Assembly (NCBI GenBank): GCA_017504405.1
Contig: JAFVRG010000002.1
Coordinates: 1 to 64,000, forward strand
Length of the DNA stretch: 64,000 bases
Reading direction: 5' to 3'
Origin: Clostridia bacterium
GTDB lineage: Bacteria; Bacillota; Clostridia; Oscillospirales; CAG-272
Part shown: positions 34,971-44,153 of the stretch, one piece after another
How positions within the stretch are numbered: position 1 is the stretch's first letter
How the letters are laid out: every line of letters starts with the position of its first letter
Position numbers and translations under genes: made by a program
The notes under the pieces: model-generated
Databases searched by the model: none
Told to the model about the DNA's origin: nothing
The model's input: only the letters and a program-made list of their open reading frames with translations

Positions 34971-36172
34971 TATCGGTTGTTTTTATATTCCTCGGCGAGT
35001 GCCTTGAAGGCGGGGAGAGCGCCCTCTACCCTTGATTTGTCTGTGCAATACGCAATTCTCACGTATCCCTTTACACCGAAATCATCGCAGGGGACTACGA
35101 GTATCTCGTGAGCCTTCGCCCTCTCATAGAACTTGTACGCATCATCCTCAAGCGCCTTTACAAAAAGGTAAAACGCTCCGTCGGGCTTGACACACTCATA
35201 GCCGTACTCGGTGAGATTTTTGTAAAGAATATCTCTGTTTTCCTTATACGCCTCGACGTTTACCTTGGCATTTATACAGCGGGCAATAACCTGCTGAAAG
35301 AGGCTGGGAGCGCATACGTAGCCGAGGGACCTGCCTGCGCCGCAAACGGCAAGGTAGATGTCAGTTGTATCCTCCATAGTGGGGGATACGGCTATGTAGC
35401 CTATTCTCTCGCCCGGGAGAGAAAGCGACTTTGAGTAGGAATAGCACACAAGGGTGTTGTCGTAGTAATTCATAAGATAGGGAACGTCTACACCCGAATA
35501 AACCAGCTCACGGTACGGCTCGTCGGCGATAAGGTATATCGTTTTGCCGTACTCCTCGGATTTTCTTTTAAGAACCTCGCAAAGTGCCTTTACCGTGTCC
35601 TCTGTGTAAACCACTCCGCTGGGGTTGTTGGGGGAATTGACTATAACCGCCTTGGTTTTTTCGTTAATTCTGCTCTCAAAATCAGCAATATCAATTTGCA
35701 GAGTTTTTTCGGCGGGCTCACTGACTACAATTTTTGCCCCTGCGTTCTCTATAAATACTCTGTATTCGGTAAAGAACGGAGCAAAAACTACACATTCGTC
35801 CTCCGAGCCGTCCTCAACGAGCGCTCTCAGACAAATAGAGAGAGATGCCGCCGCACCGCAGGTCATATATACCAAGTTTGGCGATATGCCTACCCCGAAC
35901 CTTTCGTTGATGCTGTCGGCAATTGCCGCACGCACTCCCGCATCACCCTGCGCCGAGGTGTAGCCGTGAAGGAGCACCGAGCTTTCACTGTCAAGCAGCT
36001 CCTTTATAGTCCCATTAACCTCTGCGGGCGCAGGCACGCTCGGATTACCGAGGCTGAAATCGTATACGTTTTCAGCGCCTATCTCCTTCGCACGGGTTTT
36101 GCTGTATTCAAAAATTTCTCTGATTATCGAGCGCTTGCTTCCGAGCCCGAACATTTTCTGATTGTATCCCAT
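34970..36172 (-). CDS. PLP-dependent aminotransferase, class I/II
   Basis: A 400-residue fold-type I aminotransferase. Features are the substrate/PLP region YDFSLGNPSVPAP, YMTCGAAASLSICLRAL, VIVNSPNNPSGVVYT (PLP ring contacts), LIADEPYRELVY and the Schiff-base Lys in YSYSKSLSLPGERIG. It is the last gene of the eight-gene operon, 12 bases after the amidohydrolase. In this context it probably converts aromatic amino acids into arylpyruvates, the substrates of IorAB; aspartate aminotransferase activity is an alternative. Confidence 0.87.
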   Translation of the reverse strand: MGYNQKMFGLGSKRSIIREIFEYSKTRAKEIGAENVYDFSLGNPSVPAPAEVNGTIKELLDSESSVLLHGYTSAQGDAGVRAAIADSINERFGVGISPNLVYMTCGAAASLSICLRALVEDGSEDECVVFAPFFTEYRVFIENAGAKIVVSEPAEKTLQIDIADFESRINEKTKAVIVNSPNNPSGVVYTEDTVKALCEVLKRKSEEYGKTIYLIADEPYRELVYSGVDVPYLMNYYDNTLVCYSYSKSLSLPGERIGYIAVSPTMEDTTDIYLAVCGAGRSLGYVCAPSLFQQVIARCINAKVNVEAYKENRDILYKNLTEYGYECVKPDGAFYLFVKALEDDAYKFYERAKAHEILVVPCDDFGVKGYVRIAYCTDKSRVEGALPAFKALAEEYKNNR

Positions 36173-36184
36173 AGTATCACCTGT

Positions 36185-36994
36185 TTACAGTCCGAGCAGC
36201 CGCCGTGCGTTGCCCGAAAATATTTTTTCCTCTGTTTCCTTTGCGAGCGAAAATGATTTGAGAATTTCAACGTCGCCCTTGACCGAGCTCCAAGGGGAAT
36301 CGGTGGCGAAAAGGATTTTGTCCTCTCCGTGCTTTGCAAGTATTTTTTCAAACATTTCCTTACCTACAAAACGCAGAATATAAGCGGTATCAAAATACAC
36401 GTCCTCGTCACAGAGCTTATCGAGCACCTCACCGTACATCTCGTTTGCGCCAAGGTGGGCGAGCACGAGCTTTCTGTGCGGGACACGGCGTATCAGGTTG
36501 AGCGCCCTATCGGGCGTGCAACGCACGGGCAACCCACGAAAGCCGCAATCCACGCCCGAATGAGTTACCACAATGAGGTCGTTATCCCTCGCCGCCTCCA
36601 TTATCCTAACGTAGCCGGGATCGTCAATGAACGTGCCTTGATAATCCGGATGCACCTTGACACCCAAAAAGCCGCTCTTTTTGATAAACTCCATTTTGCC
36701 GTCTATATCCTCACATTCGGGGTGTATGCCCGCAAAGGATATAAGACGCTTCTTCTTATCAGCAAAGCGAAGATTGACCTCTAAGGCAAACCTGTTTACA
36801 CTGTCAAACTGAGAGGGGCTGGTGAGAACTGGCAAGGTCACGCTGACATCTACCCCCGCCTCATTCATTTTCTCCACAAGTCCGTCAACCGTGCCGTCCG
36901 AGAACGGCGGTATTCCGCCCTTTTCGGATAAAAGCTCTATCGTTTTCCCTGCGATTTTATCGGGGAAAATGTGCGAATGAAAATCTACTATCAT
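36185..36994 (-). CDS. Amidohydrolase-family metal-dependent hydrolase
   Basis: A 269-residue TIM-barrel hydrolase of the amidohydrolase_2 type. Metal-site residues are visible as DFHSHIF near the N-terminus, the His of GIHPE and VTHSG, HLGAN, and the late Asp of FATDSPW. Related enzymes decarboxylate or hydrolyse aromatic acids. Spaced 15 bases from the ACT gene and 12 from the aminotransferase, so it belongs to the operon. A decarboxylase or lactonase step on arylacetates or arylpyruvates is a guess from context. Confidence 0.8.
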   Translation of the reverse strand: MIVDFHSHIFPDKIAGKTIELLSEKGGIPPFSDGTVDGLVEKMNEAGVDVSVTLPVLTSPSQFDSVNRFALEVNLRFADKKKRLISFAGIHPECEDIDGKMEFIKKSGFLGVKVHPDYQGTFIDDPGYVRIMEAARDNDLIVVTHSGVDCGFRGLPVRCTPDRALNLIRRVPHRKLVLAHLGANEMYGEVLDKLCDEDVYFDTAYILRFVGKEMFEKILAKHGEDKILFATDSPWSSVKGDVEILKSFSLAKETEEKIFSGNARRLLGL

Positions 36995-37009
36995 TTTAAT
37001 TCCTTACGG

Positions 37010-37438
37010 TTATATTTTGCCAAGCTCCTCGCAGGAAATGGTTTTTATTCCGTTTTCATTAAGGATTGCGTCTATCTTGTTAACATCGGATGCCTTGAGC
37101 ACTACGTATGCCTCGTCGGATTCGATGGAAAGACCGTACATATACTCAATGTTCACTCCGTTCTCGTCTATGGTTTTAAGGAGCTTTTGAAGGCTACCTA
37201 CCTTATGCGGTATTTTAATGATGGAAACGTCCGAAAGGAGCGAGGAAAATCCCTTCTGTGTCAGCTTGTCCTTACCGAGAGCTGCGTTATCGACTATGAG
37301 TCTGAGCAGACCGAACTCGGTTGTATCGGCAAGGCTGAGCGAGAGAATATTAACCTTATTCTCCTTTAATACGTCGAGCACCTCCGAGAGTCTGCCCGTT
37401 CTGTTTTCAATAAATACTGTCAACTGCTTTGCAAACAT
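37010..37438 (-). CDS. Tandem ACT-domain regulatory protein
   Basis: A 142-residue protein made of two ACT domains (about 3-68, with TVFIENRTGRLSEVLDVL, and about 72-140, with PHKVGSLQKLLKTIDENGVN). ACT pairs bind amino acids and regulate enzymes or transcription. Such proteins commonly accompany phenylacetate-CoA ligase and indolepyruvate oxidoreductase genes, as here, where it lies 21 bases from paaK. A sensor of Phe, Tyr or Trp is the natural inference. Confidence 0.85.
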   Translation of the reverse strand: MFAKQLTVFIENRTGRLSEVLDVLKENKVNILSLSLADTTEFGLLRLIVDNAALGKDKLTQKGFSSLLSDVSIIKIPHKVGSLQKLLKTIDENGVNIEYMYGLSIESDEAYVVLKASDVNKIDAILNENGIKTISCEELGKI

Positions 37439-37459
37439 AATTTCTTCTCCTTATGTATT

Positions 37460-38758
37460 TCAATATAGTTTACGGTTATCAATTACGTGAACAGCCTTAC
37501 CCTGGCTTCTCACAAGCGACTGAGGCTCAACAATCTTCACCTTTGCGCTGATGCCGAGAGCCTGCTGTATTACGTGGCCTATCTTCTTCGTGAGCGCCTC
37601 AATAACCCTTATCTCGTCGGTATAGTATTTCTGGTCAAGCTCAACCTGAACCTCGAGGGTATCAAGGTTGTTTTTCCTGTCAACTATCATCATGTAGTGA
37701 GGTGTTACCTCCTCTACCTCAACGAGCGCTGCCTCAATCTGGCTCGGGAATACGTTGACGCCTCTGATAATCAGCATATCGTCAACACGTCCCTTAAATC
37801 TCGATATACGTGCGCTTGTTCTTCCGCAATCGCAAACCGAGTGGTCAATGCTCGTGAGGTCCTTTGTCCTGTAACGGATAAGGGGAATTCCCTCCTTGGT
37901 CAGCGTTGTGAATGCAAGCTCACCGGTCTCTCCGTCTGCGACGGGAGTGAGGGTTGCGGAATTAAGTATTTCGGGATAGAAATGGTCCTCGCATACGTGA
38001 AGTCCCTTATGGAACTCACAGTCGCAGGCAACTCCGGGGCCCATAACCTCACTGAGTCCGTAAATATCAAACGCCTTTATATTCAGCCTTGATTCTATCT
38101 CCTTATGCATCTTCTCCGTCCAGGGCTCTGCTCCGCAGATTGCCGCCTTGAGCTTTATCTTATCAAGCAGCCCCTCCTCGGCAAGAACCTCGGATATATG
38201 CAGAAGGTACGAGGGTGTACACGCTATTGCGGTAGCGCCGAAGTCTACCATCATAGTAGTGAGCTTTTTCGAATTACCCGTGCTCATAGGAACAACGGTT
38301 GCACCGATTTTCTGCGCACCGTCATGAGCACCAAGTCCGCCCGTAAACAGTCCGTAGCCGTAGGCTATCTGTATAACGTCATCCTTGGTAACGCCTGCCA
38401 TAGTCATGCATCTTGCAACGCACTCTGCCCACACGTCGAGGTCACGTCTTGTGTATCCTACGACGGTTGCTTTGCCCGTCGTTCCGCTCGATGCGTGTAT
38501 TCTGACGATTTCGGAATTGGGAACGGCAAAAAGTCCGAAGGGATAGTTATCACGAAGGTCGTCCTTTGTGGTAAAGGGGAGCTTTGTAATATCCTCAATG
38601 CTCTTGATATCTCCGGGCATAAGTCCCACAGCCTGCATTTTTTTGCGGTAAAACTCTACGTTGTGGTAAACGTAATCAACGAGCTTTACAAGCCTTGCAC
38701 TCTGCAGATTTGTCATCTGGTCACGGCTCATACATTCCTTGGTTTCATTCCAGATCAT
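37460..38758 (-). CDS. paaK: Phenylacetate-CoA ligase, copy 1
   Basis: A 432-residue adenylate-forming ligase that joins arylacetates to CoA with ATP. Motifs: FTTKDDLRDNYPFGLFA, the P-loop HASSGTTGKATVVGYT, YGYGLFTGGLGAHDG, GAEPWTEKMHKEIES, YGLSEVMGPGVACDCE and the C-terminal hinge RGRVDDMLIIRGVNVFPSQIE (in two parts). Length and motifs are normal. It sits 14 bases after iorB. Working in reverse it could also yield ATP from arylacetyl-CoA. Confidence 0.92.
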   Translation of the reverse strand: MIWNETKECMSRDQMTNLQSARLVKLVDYVYHNVEFYRKKMQAVGLMPGDIKSIEDITKLPFTTKDDLRDNYPFGLFAVPNSEIVRIHASSGTTGKATVVGYTRRDLDVWAECVARCMTMAGVTKDDVIQIAYGYGLFTGGLGAHDGAQKIGATVVPMSTGNSKKLTTMMVDFGATAIACTPSYLLHISEVLAEEGLLDKIKLKAAICGAEPWTEKMHKEIESRLNIKAFDIYGLSEVMGPGVACDCEFHKGLHVCEDHFYPEILNSATLTPVADGETGELAFTTLTKEGIPLIRYRTKDLTSIDHSVCDCGRTSARISRFKGRVDDMLIIRGVNVFPSQIEAALVEVEEVTPHYMMIVDRKNNLDTLEVQVELDQKYYTDEIRVIEALTKKIGHVIQQALGISAKVKIVEPQSLVRSQGKAVHVIDNRKLY

Positions 38759-38772
38759 AATTATATTCCCCC

Positions 38773-39345
38773 TTAATGCTCAGCCTCATACCCACGGGCG
38801 AAGGCTTTTTGATTTATTTCTACTGTTTTAGGCGGAACGGTAGATGCTACTGTGTCGAGCCACGTTTCCTTGTCAAATCCGATATATTCAGCTGCATATC
38901 CTAAAACTACTGAATTTAGCACCTTGCTGTTTCCAAGCTCAAGCGCAATTTTCTGTCCGTCTATTGCGTATACGGTATGCTCAGCTCTGAGAGCATCTAT
39001 TATGCCCTCGGGGTATTCCTTTGCGCCTGTTACGACAGTCATAGGGTCTATACGGCAGTCATTGACTATCATAACTCCGTCCTTTTTGAGAAAATGAGCA
39101 TATCTCTGCGCTTCAAGCCTCTCAAACGCTATAATAACGTCTGCCTGACCCTCCTCAACGACAGGCTCGCTGACCTTATCGCCAAATCTTACGTAGGTTA
39201 CAACGCTGCCGCCTCTTTGAGCCATTCCGTGAACCTCGGATATTTTAACGTCGCAGCCCAAGGACAGAGCCGCTCTGCCTATTATTCTGCTGGTGAGCAG
39301 CGTTCCCTGTCCGCCAACACCTACAATCATTATATTTTTCGTCAT
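38773..39345 (-). CDS. iorB: Indolepyruvate:ferredoxin oxidoreductase beta subunit
   Basis: A 190-residue gamma-domain type subunit (IMIVGVGGQGTLLTSRIIGR, SEVHGMAQRGGSVVTYVRFG, EPVVEEGQADVIIAFERLEA). It pairs with IorA, two bases upstream, to oxidatively decarboxylate arylpyruvates to arylacyl-CoA with reduction of ferredoxin. Length is typical. Confidence 0.93.
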   Translation of the reverse strand: MTKNIMIVGVGGQGTLLTSRIIGRAALSLGCDVKISEVHGMAQRGGSVVTYVRFGDKVSEPVVEEGQADVIIAFERLEAQRYAHFLKKDGVMIVNDCRIDPMTVVTGAKEYPEGIIDALRAEHTVYAIDGQKIALELGNSKVLNSVVLGYAAEYIGFDKETWLDTVASTVPPKTVEINQKAFARGYEAEH

Positions 39346-39347
39346 AA

Positions 39348-41087
39348 TTATCTCTCCACCGTTTCGATTGCACCGAATTTACAATAATTCTTGCACAGGC
39401 CACAGCCGTTGCACATGGTTGCGTCAATTTTCACCTTGCCGTCAGCTCCACGTGTCATTGCAGGGCATCCGATTCTCATACAAGCTCCGCACTTCTTGCA
39501 GGCGTCTGCATTAACCCTGCACACGCTCGTGAATTTCTGCCCTTTAAGCAGAACGCACGGTGCCTTTGCTATTATCACAGTAAGCTCGTCGCTGTTTACA
39601 CTTGCCTTTACGGTTTCCTCAAGCCCCTTAACGTCAAAGGAGTTAATCTCTATTACGTTCTTAACTCCCACAGCACGGCAAAGCTCGGAGAGGTTTATTG
39701 CATAGGTTTCTTCACCCTTCAAGGTTTTTCCCGTAGCCGCATGCTCCTGGTGTCCTGTCATTCCCGTTGTGCGATTGTCAAGAATAATAACAGTACCGCT
39801 CGACTTGTTATAAACCATATTGATAAGCGAGTTTATTCCTGTATGTAAGAAGGTGGAATCGCCTATTACGGCAACCCAATTCTTTATGAATTCCTTGCCG
39901 CGTGCCTTTTCCATTCCGTGGAGAGCAGATATGCTGGCGCCCATACATATTGTGGTGTCGATTACGCTCAGCGGAGCAACTGCGCCGAGAGTATAGCAGC
40001 CTATATCGCCCGATGCGTGAATTTTCAGCTTGCTCAGCACCGAGAACACACTCCTGTGAGGGCATCCCGGGCAGAGTATCGGGGGACGTGCGGGAGCATC
40101 CTTCTTCTCAAATACAGCCTCGTCCTTTCCAAAAAGGACACGTCTAAGCATATTTGCGCTGTATTCGCCCTGTCTTGTGAACAGCTCCTTGCCCTTAACG
40201 TCAAAGCCCCAAGCTCTCACCTGCTCCTCGATAACCGGCTCAAGCTCCTCAAACACGTATACCGTTTCAACCTGATTTACAAACTCCTCTATAAGCTCAC
40301 GTGGAATGGGATTTACAAGTCCGAGCTTAAGCACGCTGGCATCGGGGCATACCTCCTTTACGTACTGATATGCGATACCTGCGGTTATAAATCCGATTTT
40401 TTTATCGTTTATCTCGATTTTGTTGACGGGAAGGCTCTTTGCGTCCTTAGCGAGTCGGTTTTCCCTGTCCTCGACAACGAGGTGTCTGCCGATAGCGGAG
40501 GCAGGCATCATTACGTATTTTGAAAGATTTCTCGAATACTCCTTATCCTCAACCTCAACACGCTCGCACAGCTCAACCGCACTCTGCGAATGCGCAAGCT
40601 TGGTTGTCGTACGCAAAATAACGGGGGTGTCGTACTTCTCACTCAGCTCATAGCCGTATTTTACAAAATCCTTCGCCTCCTGGCTGTCGGACGGCTCAAG
40701 CACGGGAACGTGCGCCGCACGTGCTATCATTCTCGTATCCTGCTCGTTCTGCGAGCTGGCAAGTCCGGGGTCGTCGGCAACAACTATTACCGAGCCTCCG
40801 TTAACACCCGTATATGCGAACGTGTAGAGGGGGTCGCTCGCAACGTTAAGTCCCACGTGCTTCATACACGCAAGGCTTCTCACGCCGGATATGGATGCGC
40901 CGATTGCCACCTCTGCGGCAACCTTTTCGTTAGGCGCCCATTCGGTATATACCTCCTCGTATTTTGCAAGATATTCGCTTATCTCCGTGCTCGGTGTTCC
41001 GGGATATGCGCTCGACAGCTTAACCCCTGCCTCAAATGCTCCCCTCGCTATTGCCTCATTTCCGAGCATAATAGTCTTGTTAGCCAC
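39348..41087 (-). CDS. iorA: Indolepyruvate:ferredoxin oxidoreductase alpha subunit
   Basis: A 579-residue subunit. N-terminal pyrimidine-type domain (MLGNEAIARGAFEAGVKLSS, YPGTPSTEISEYL), C-terminal TPP domain (LCPGCPHRSVF; AVIGDSTFLHTGINSL; IILDNRTTGMTGHQEH) and a two-cluster ferredoxin tail (CKKCGACMRIGCPA and CNGCGLCKNYCKF) for [4Fe-4S] centres. It catalyses CoA-dependent oxidation of indolepyruvate, phenylpyruvate or 4-hydroxyphenylpyruvate. It is flanked on both sides by phenylacetate-CoA ligases, with a gap of only one base to the upstream one. Confidence 0.95.
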   Translation of the reverse strand: MANKTIMLGNEAIARGAFEAGVKLSSAYPGTPSTEISEYLAKYEEVYTEWAPNEKVAAEVAIGASISGVRSLACMKHVGLNVASDPLYTFAYTGVNGGSVIVVADDPGLASSQNEQDTRMIARAAHVPVLEPSDSQEAKDFVKYGYELSEKYDTPVILRTTTKLAHSQSAVELCERVEVEDKEYSRNLSKYVMMPASAIGRHLVVEDRENRLAKDAKSLPVNKIEINDKKIGFITAGIAYQYVKEVCPDASVLKLGLVNPIPRELIEEFVNQVETVYVFEELEPVIEEQVRAWGFDVKGKELFTRQGEYSANMLRRVLFGKDEAVFEKKDAPARPPILCPGCPHRSVFSVLSKLKIHASGDIGCYTLGAVAPLSVIDTTICMGASISALHGMEKARGKEFIKNWVAVIGDSTFLHTGINSLINMVYNKSSGTVIILDNRTTGMTGHQEHAATGKTLKGEETYAINLSELCRAVGVKNVIEINSFDVKGLEETVKASVNSDELTVIIAKAPCVLLKGQKFTSVCRVNADACKKCGACMRIGCPAMTRGADGKVKIDATMCNGCGLCKNYCKFGAIETVER

Positions 41088-41088
41088 T

Positions 41089-42387
41089 TTATTTACTCCT
41101 TAAATCCTTTACTCTTTTTGCTTTGCCCTCGAATCTTTGCAGGGTGTTGGGGGATTCCAACATTACCTTTGCATCAAGTCCGAGGATTACCTTCAGCTTA
41201 TTTTTAACCGTTGCGGTTATTCTTTCAAGCACCGAGAAGGAATCGGTTACCTGCGCGAGCTCTACCTTAACGGTCAGCTTATCGAGGTATCCCTCTCTTT
41301 CGAGAATAATCTCATAATGAGGACCAAGCTCCTCAACGCTGAGGATTACCTCCTCAATCTGACTTGGGAATACGTTTACGCCACGGATTTTAAGCATATC
41401 GTCGCTTCTTCCCGACAGATTTTCCATTCTGCAGAAGGTTCTTCCGCACTTGCACTTATCGTAGAACAGACGGGTTATATCCTTTGTTCTGTACCTTATA
41501 AGCGGTAACCCCTCTTTCTTTATGCAGGTGATTACGAGCTCGCCCTTCTCTCCTGCGGGTAAGACATCACCCGTAGCAGGGTCTATTATTTCGGGGATAA
41601 AGTAATCCTCGTTTATGTGCATACCGCAATGCTCTGTGCATTCGCCCGAAACGCCGGGACCCATAAGCTCACTCATTCCGTAGTTTGAGGTAATGAGCAA
41701 ATCCTTGCCCCAATACTTATGCATTTCCTCACGCATAGCATCGGTTAAAAGCTCACTGCCGACGAGGGCGATTTTTACCTTCAAATCTCTCTCGGGCTCA
41801 ACGCCCATCTCTCTCGCAACCTCGGCAAGACGCAGGGCGTACGACGGAGTTGCAACTAACAGAGAGGTTTCAAAATCCTGCATATACATTATCTGCTTCT
41901 GCGAATTTCCCGTAGAGGACGGAACTATCGCCGCACCTATGTTTTCAAGTCCGTAGTGCAGTCCGAGCGCTCCCGTAAACATTCCGTAGCCGAAGCATAT
42001 CTGCGCTACGTCCTTCGAGCTTGCTCCGCCCATACAGGCGATTCTGGATACGCACTCCGTCCAGGTTTCGAGGTCCCCCCTCGTATATCCGACAACCGTC
42101 GGCTTACCCGTCGTTCCGCTGGATGCGTGTATACGGACAAGCTCGTCCTTATCAACCGCAAAAAGTCCGAAGGGATAGTTATCTCTCATATCCTGCTTTG
42201 TAACAAACGGCAGACGTGACAAATCGGACAGCTCCCGAATATCCTCGGGACGCACTCCCGCCTCGTCCATTTTCCTTGCGTAAGCAGGCACCCTTTCATA
42301 TACTCTATGTACCGTTTCCTTTAACCGCTCGAGCTGTATTTTTTCAATTTCCTCTCTCGGCAGTGTTTCTTCCTTAGACCAGATCAT
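41089..42387 (-). CDS. paaK: Phenylacetate-CoA ligase, copy 2
   Basis: A 432-residue paralogue of the ligase at 37460, of equal length. Motifs: FVTKQDMRDNYPFGLFA, HASSGTTGKPTVVGYTRGDL, FGYGMFTGALGLHYG, GSELLTDAMREEMHK, YGMSELMGPGVSGECTEHCG and RSDDMLKIRGVNVFPSQIEE. It starts 18 bases after the symporter. Two diverged copies in one operon point to two aryl substrates, for example phenylacetate and indoleacetate, or to one synthetic and one degradative role. Confidence 0.92.
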   Translation of the reverse strand: MIWSKEETLPREEIEKIQLERLKETVHRVYERVPAYARKMDEAGVRPEDIRELSDLSRLPFVTKQDMRDNYPFGLFAVDKDELVRIHASSGTTGKPTVVGYTRGDLETWTECVSRIACMGGASSKDVAQICFGYGMFTGALGLHYGLENIGAAIVPSSTGNSQKQIMYMQDFETSLLVATPSYALRLAEVAREMGVEPERDLKVKIALVGSELLTDAMREEMHKYWGKDLLITSNYGMSELMGPGVSGECTEHCGMHINEDYFIPEIIDPATGDVLPAGEKGELVITCIKKEGLPLIRYRTKDITRLFYDKCKCGRTFCRMENLSGRSDDMLKIRGVNVFPSQIEEVILSVEELGPHYEIILEREGYLDKLTVKVELAQVTDSFSVLERITATVKNKLKVILGLDAKVMLESPNTLQRFEGKAKRVKDLRSK

Positions 42388-42405
42388 TTTAACTCCTTAA
42401 AGTCT

Positions 42406-43950
42406 TTATTTTATTTCTCCCTCGAAGCTCTTATCAAACGCCTCGGCGAGGATGGAGTCGTCAGGCTTCCTTGTGAGCAAGCTGACGGCTACTGTAATTA
42501 TCAGCGAGAATATCATGCATATAACTCCGATTAGCGGAGAGGTTGCAACACCGCTCTTGAGCGCTCCTGCAAAGGATACGTCCCAACCGTTTTTGTCGTA
42601 GCCAAACACTATAACGAGCACAACAGTCAAAACGAGCGAGCTGATTACCGACGACCATACCGCAGGCTTAGTCACACGCTTCCAGATAACTCCGAGAACG
42701 TATGGGCCCATGAAGCAACCGGCAAGTGTTCCCCAGCTTATTCCCATCATATATGCGATAGCTGCAATTCCGAACTTCTCGTTGAGAATTGCAAGAATTA
42801 CGGAAATTGCAACAAACACAAGACACAAAATTCTCATAACCGTGTTTACCCGTTTGTCGCTCGCATCACGTCTCACAGCTCCCTTATACATATCGACAGC
42901 GATTACCGATGCGCTCGCAAGAGAAACAGAAGAGAGCGTTGACATGCTGGCAGAGAGAATCAGAACTGCGATAATTCCCGTAAGTCCCGCAGGTATAGCG
43001 ATTTTAAGCATTGTAGGAATAACCAACGCATCGGAAACCGTGTAGGTTTCGGGGAAGAATATGCTGAGCGCACCCGTAAAGTATGCAATAAAGCCTATAA
43101 TCAGCGCAAATGCAGTGCTGACTACAACACCCTGAGTTATCGCCCTCTTATCGCGGACGGCGTAATATTTATGTATCGTCTGAGGAAGAGCCCATACACC
43201 GAGCGAGGTCAAAAGAATGAGAGCAATCAAGGACACGGTAGTACCGTAGAGTCCCGAGCCCGCATCCGAGCCAAAGGTTACCCAGGTGAGATTGGGGTTG
43301 TTTACAAGGCTTGATATATCCCAATTAACTCTGTCATGGTTCATAAAGCACAGTATCATACAGACAACGCCTATAATCATGATAATACCCTGAATGAAAT
43401 CCGAGAGCGCAGTTGCAAAATATCCGCCGAAGAAAAGATAGAGCGCCGTCAAGAAGGCAAGGCATATCATCACTATCCAACCGGGTATTCCGTATACGAT
43501 TTCAAACAGGCTGCTGATACCGTTGTATACCGATGCCGAATAGGGTATGAGGAATATGAATATTACAACAGCGGAGAAAATCTTCATCTTACTGTCGCCG
43601 TATCTCTTTTCAAAAAACTCCGGCATTGTTTTTGTGCCGAGCCTTTGCGTCATATTCCTAGTCCTCTTAGCAAGAACAAGCCACGCAATGAGCGTTCCGA
43701 TAATGGCATTTCCTATACCTATCCATACTGAGGCAAGTCCGAAGGAGCGTCCGAACTGACCCGCATAGCCTATGAAAATGACCGCCGAAAAATACGTAGT
43801 TCCGTAGGCAAACGCCGTCATCCAGCCGTTAAGACCCTTTTTGCCTGCAAGCAAAAAATCGTTCACCGAGCCCGAGCGGCTCTTCGTGTAAAAGGCGATG
43901 GCAACCATAGACAGTGCATACAGCGCCAAAATAATGTAATCAAGTACCAT
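42406..43950 (-). CDS. Sodium:solute symporter (SSS family)
   Basis: A 514-residue membrane protein with about 13 membrane segments. SSS family features: FLLAGKKGLNGWMTAFAYGTTYFSA split over helix 1-2, RTRNMTQRLGTKTMPEFFEKRYG, LFFGGYFATALSDFIQG and LILSASMSTLSSVSLASASV (the conserved sodium-binding Ser region). ATG at 43950 is chosen for CGAGG upstream; an 18-residue longer frame begins inside the promoter. It is the first gene of the aromatic operon, so it probably imports an aromatic acid or amino acid, but PutP/PanF-like substrates cannot be excluded. Confidence 0.88.
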   Translation of the reverse strand: MVLDYIILALYALSMVAIAFYTKSRSGSVNDFLLAGKKGLNGWMTAFAYGTTYFSAVIFIGYAGQFGRSFGLASVWIGIGNAIIGTLIAWLVLAKRTRNMTQRLGTKTMPEFFEKRYGDSKMKIFSAVVIFIFLIPYSASVYNGISSLFEIVYGIPGWIVMICLAFLTALYLFFGGYFATALSDFIQGIIMIIGVVCMILCFMNHDRVNWDISSLVNNPNLTWVTFGSDAGSGLYGTTVSLIALILLTSLGVWALPQTIHKYYAVRDKRAITQGVVVSTAFALIIGFIAYFTGALSIFFPETYTVSDALVIPTMLKIAIPAGLTGIIAVLILSASMSTLSSVSLASASVIAVDMYKGAVRRDASDKRVNTVMRILCLVFVAISVILAILNEKFGIAAIAYMMGISWGTLAGCFMGPYVLGVIWKRVTKPAVWSSVISSLVLTVVLVIVFGYDKNGWDVSFAGALKSGVATSPLIGVICMIFSLIITVAVSLLTRKPDDSILAEAFDKSFEGEIK

Positions 43951-43992
43951 AAAAAACCTCGTGTGCGTGTGTGAATACATAATATAATAAAT

Positions 43993-44021
43993 ATGATAGC
44001 ACAATTTATATACAAAGTCAA
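43993..44021 (-). promoter_or_regulatory. Promoter of the aromatic amino acid operon
   Basis: On the minus strand TTGACT (44016-44021), 17 bases, TATCAT (43993-43998), about 43 bases ahead of the symporter ATG. Confidence 0.65.
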
Positions 44022-44090
44022 TAACGGTATTGAATATTTATTCTTAAAAGCCTGCTTTTTATACGAATGACGATATTTTTACCAATTGTA

Positions 44091-44119
44091 TTGAATTATT
44101 CTTGAAAAGGTGATATAAT
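44091..44119 (+). promoter_or_regulatory. Promoter of the iron alcohol dehydrogenase
   Basis: TTGAAT (44091-44096), 17 bases, TATAAT (44114-44119). It is divergent from the promoter at 43993-44021, and the two start regions are about 140 bases apart. Confidence 0.65.
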
Positions 44120-44153
44120 TGTTTTGAAAAAGCAAGTTCCATTGGAGATTAAA

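Noticed and set aside
43951..44153. Riboswitch or T-box in the divergent region of the aromatic operon
   Set aside because: The leader of the symporter is only about 35 bases long and no T-box or known aptamer motif is visible.
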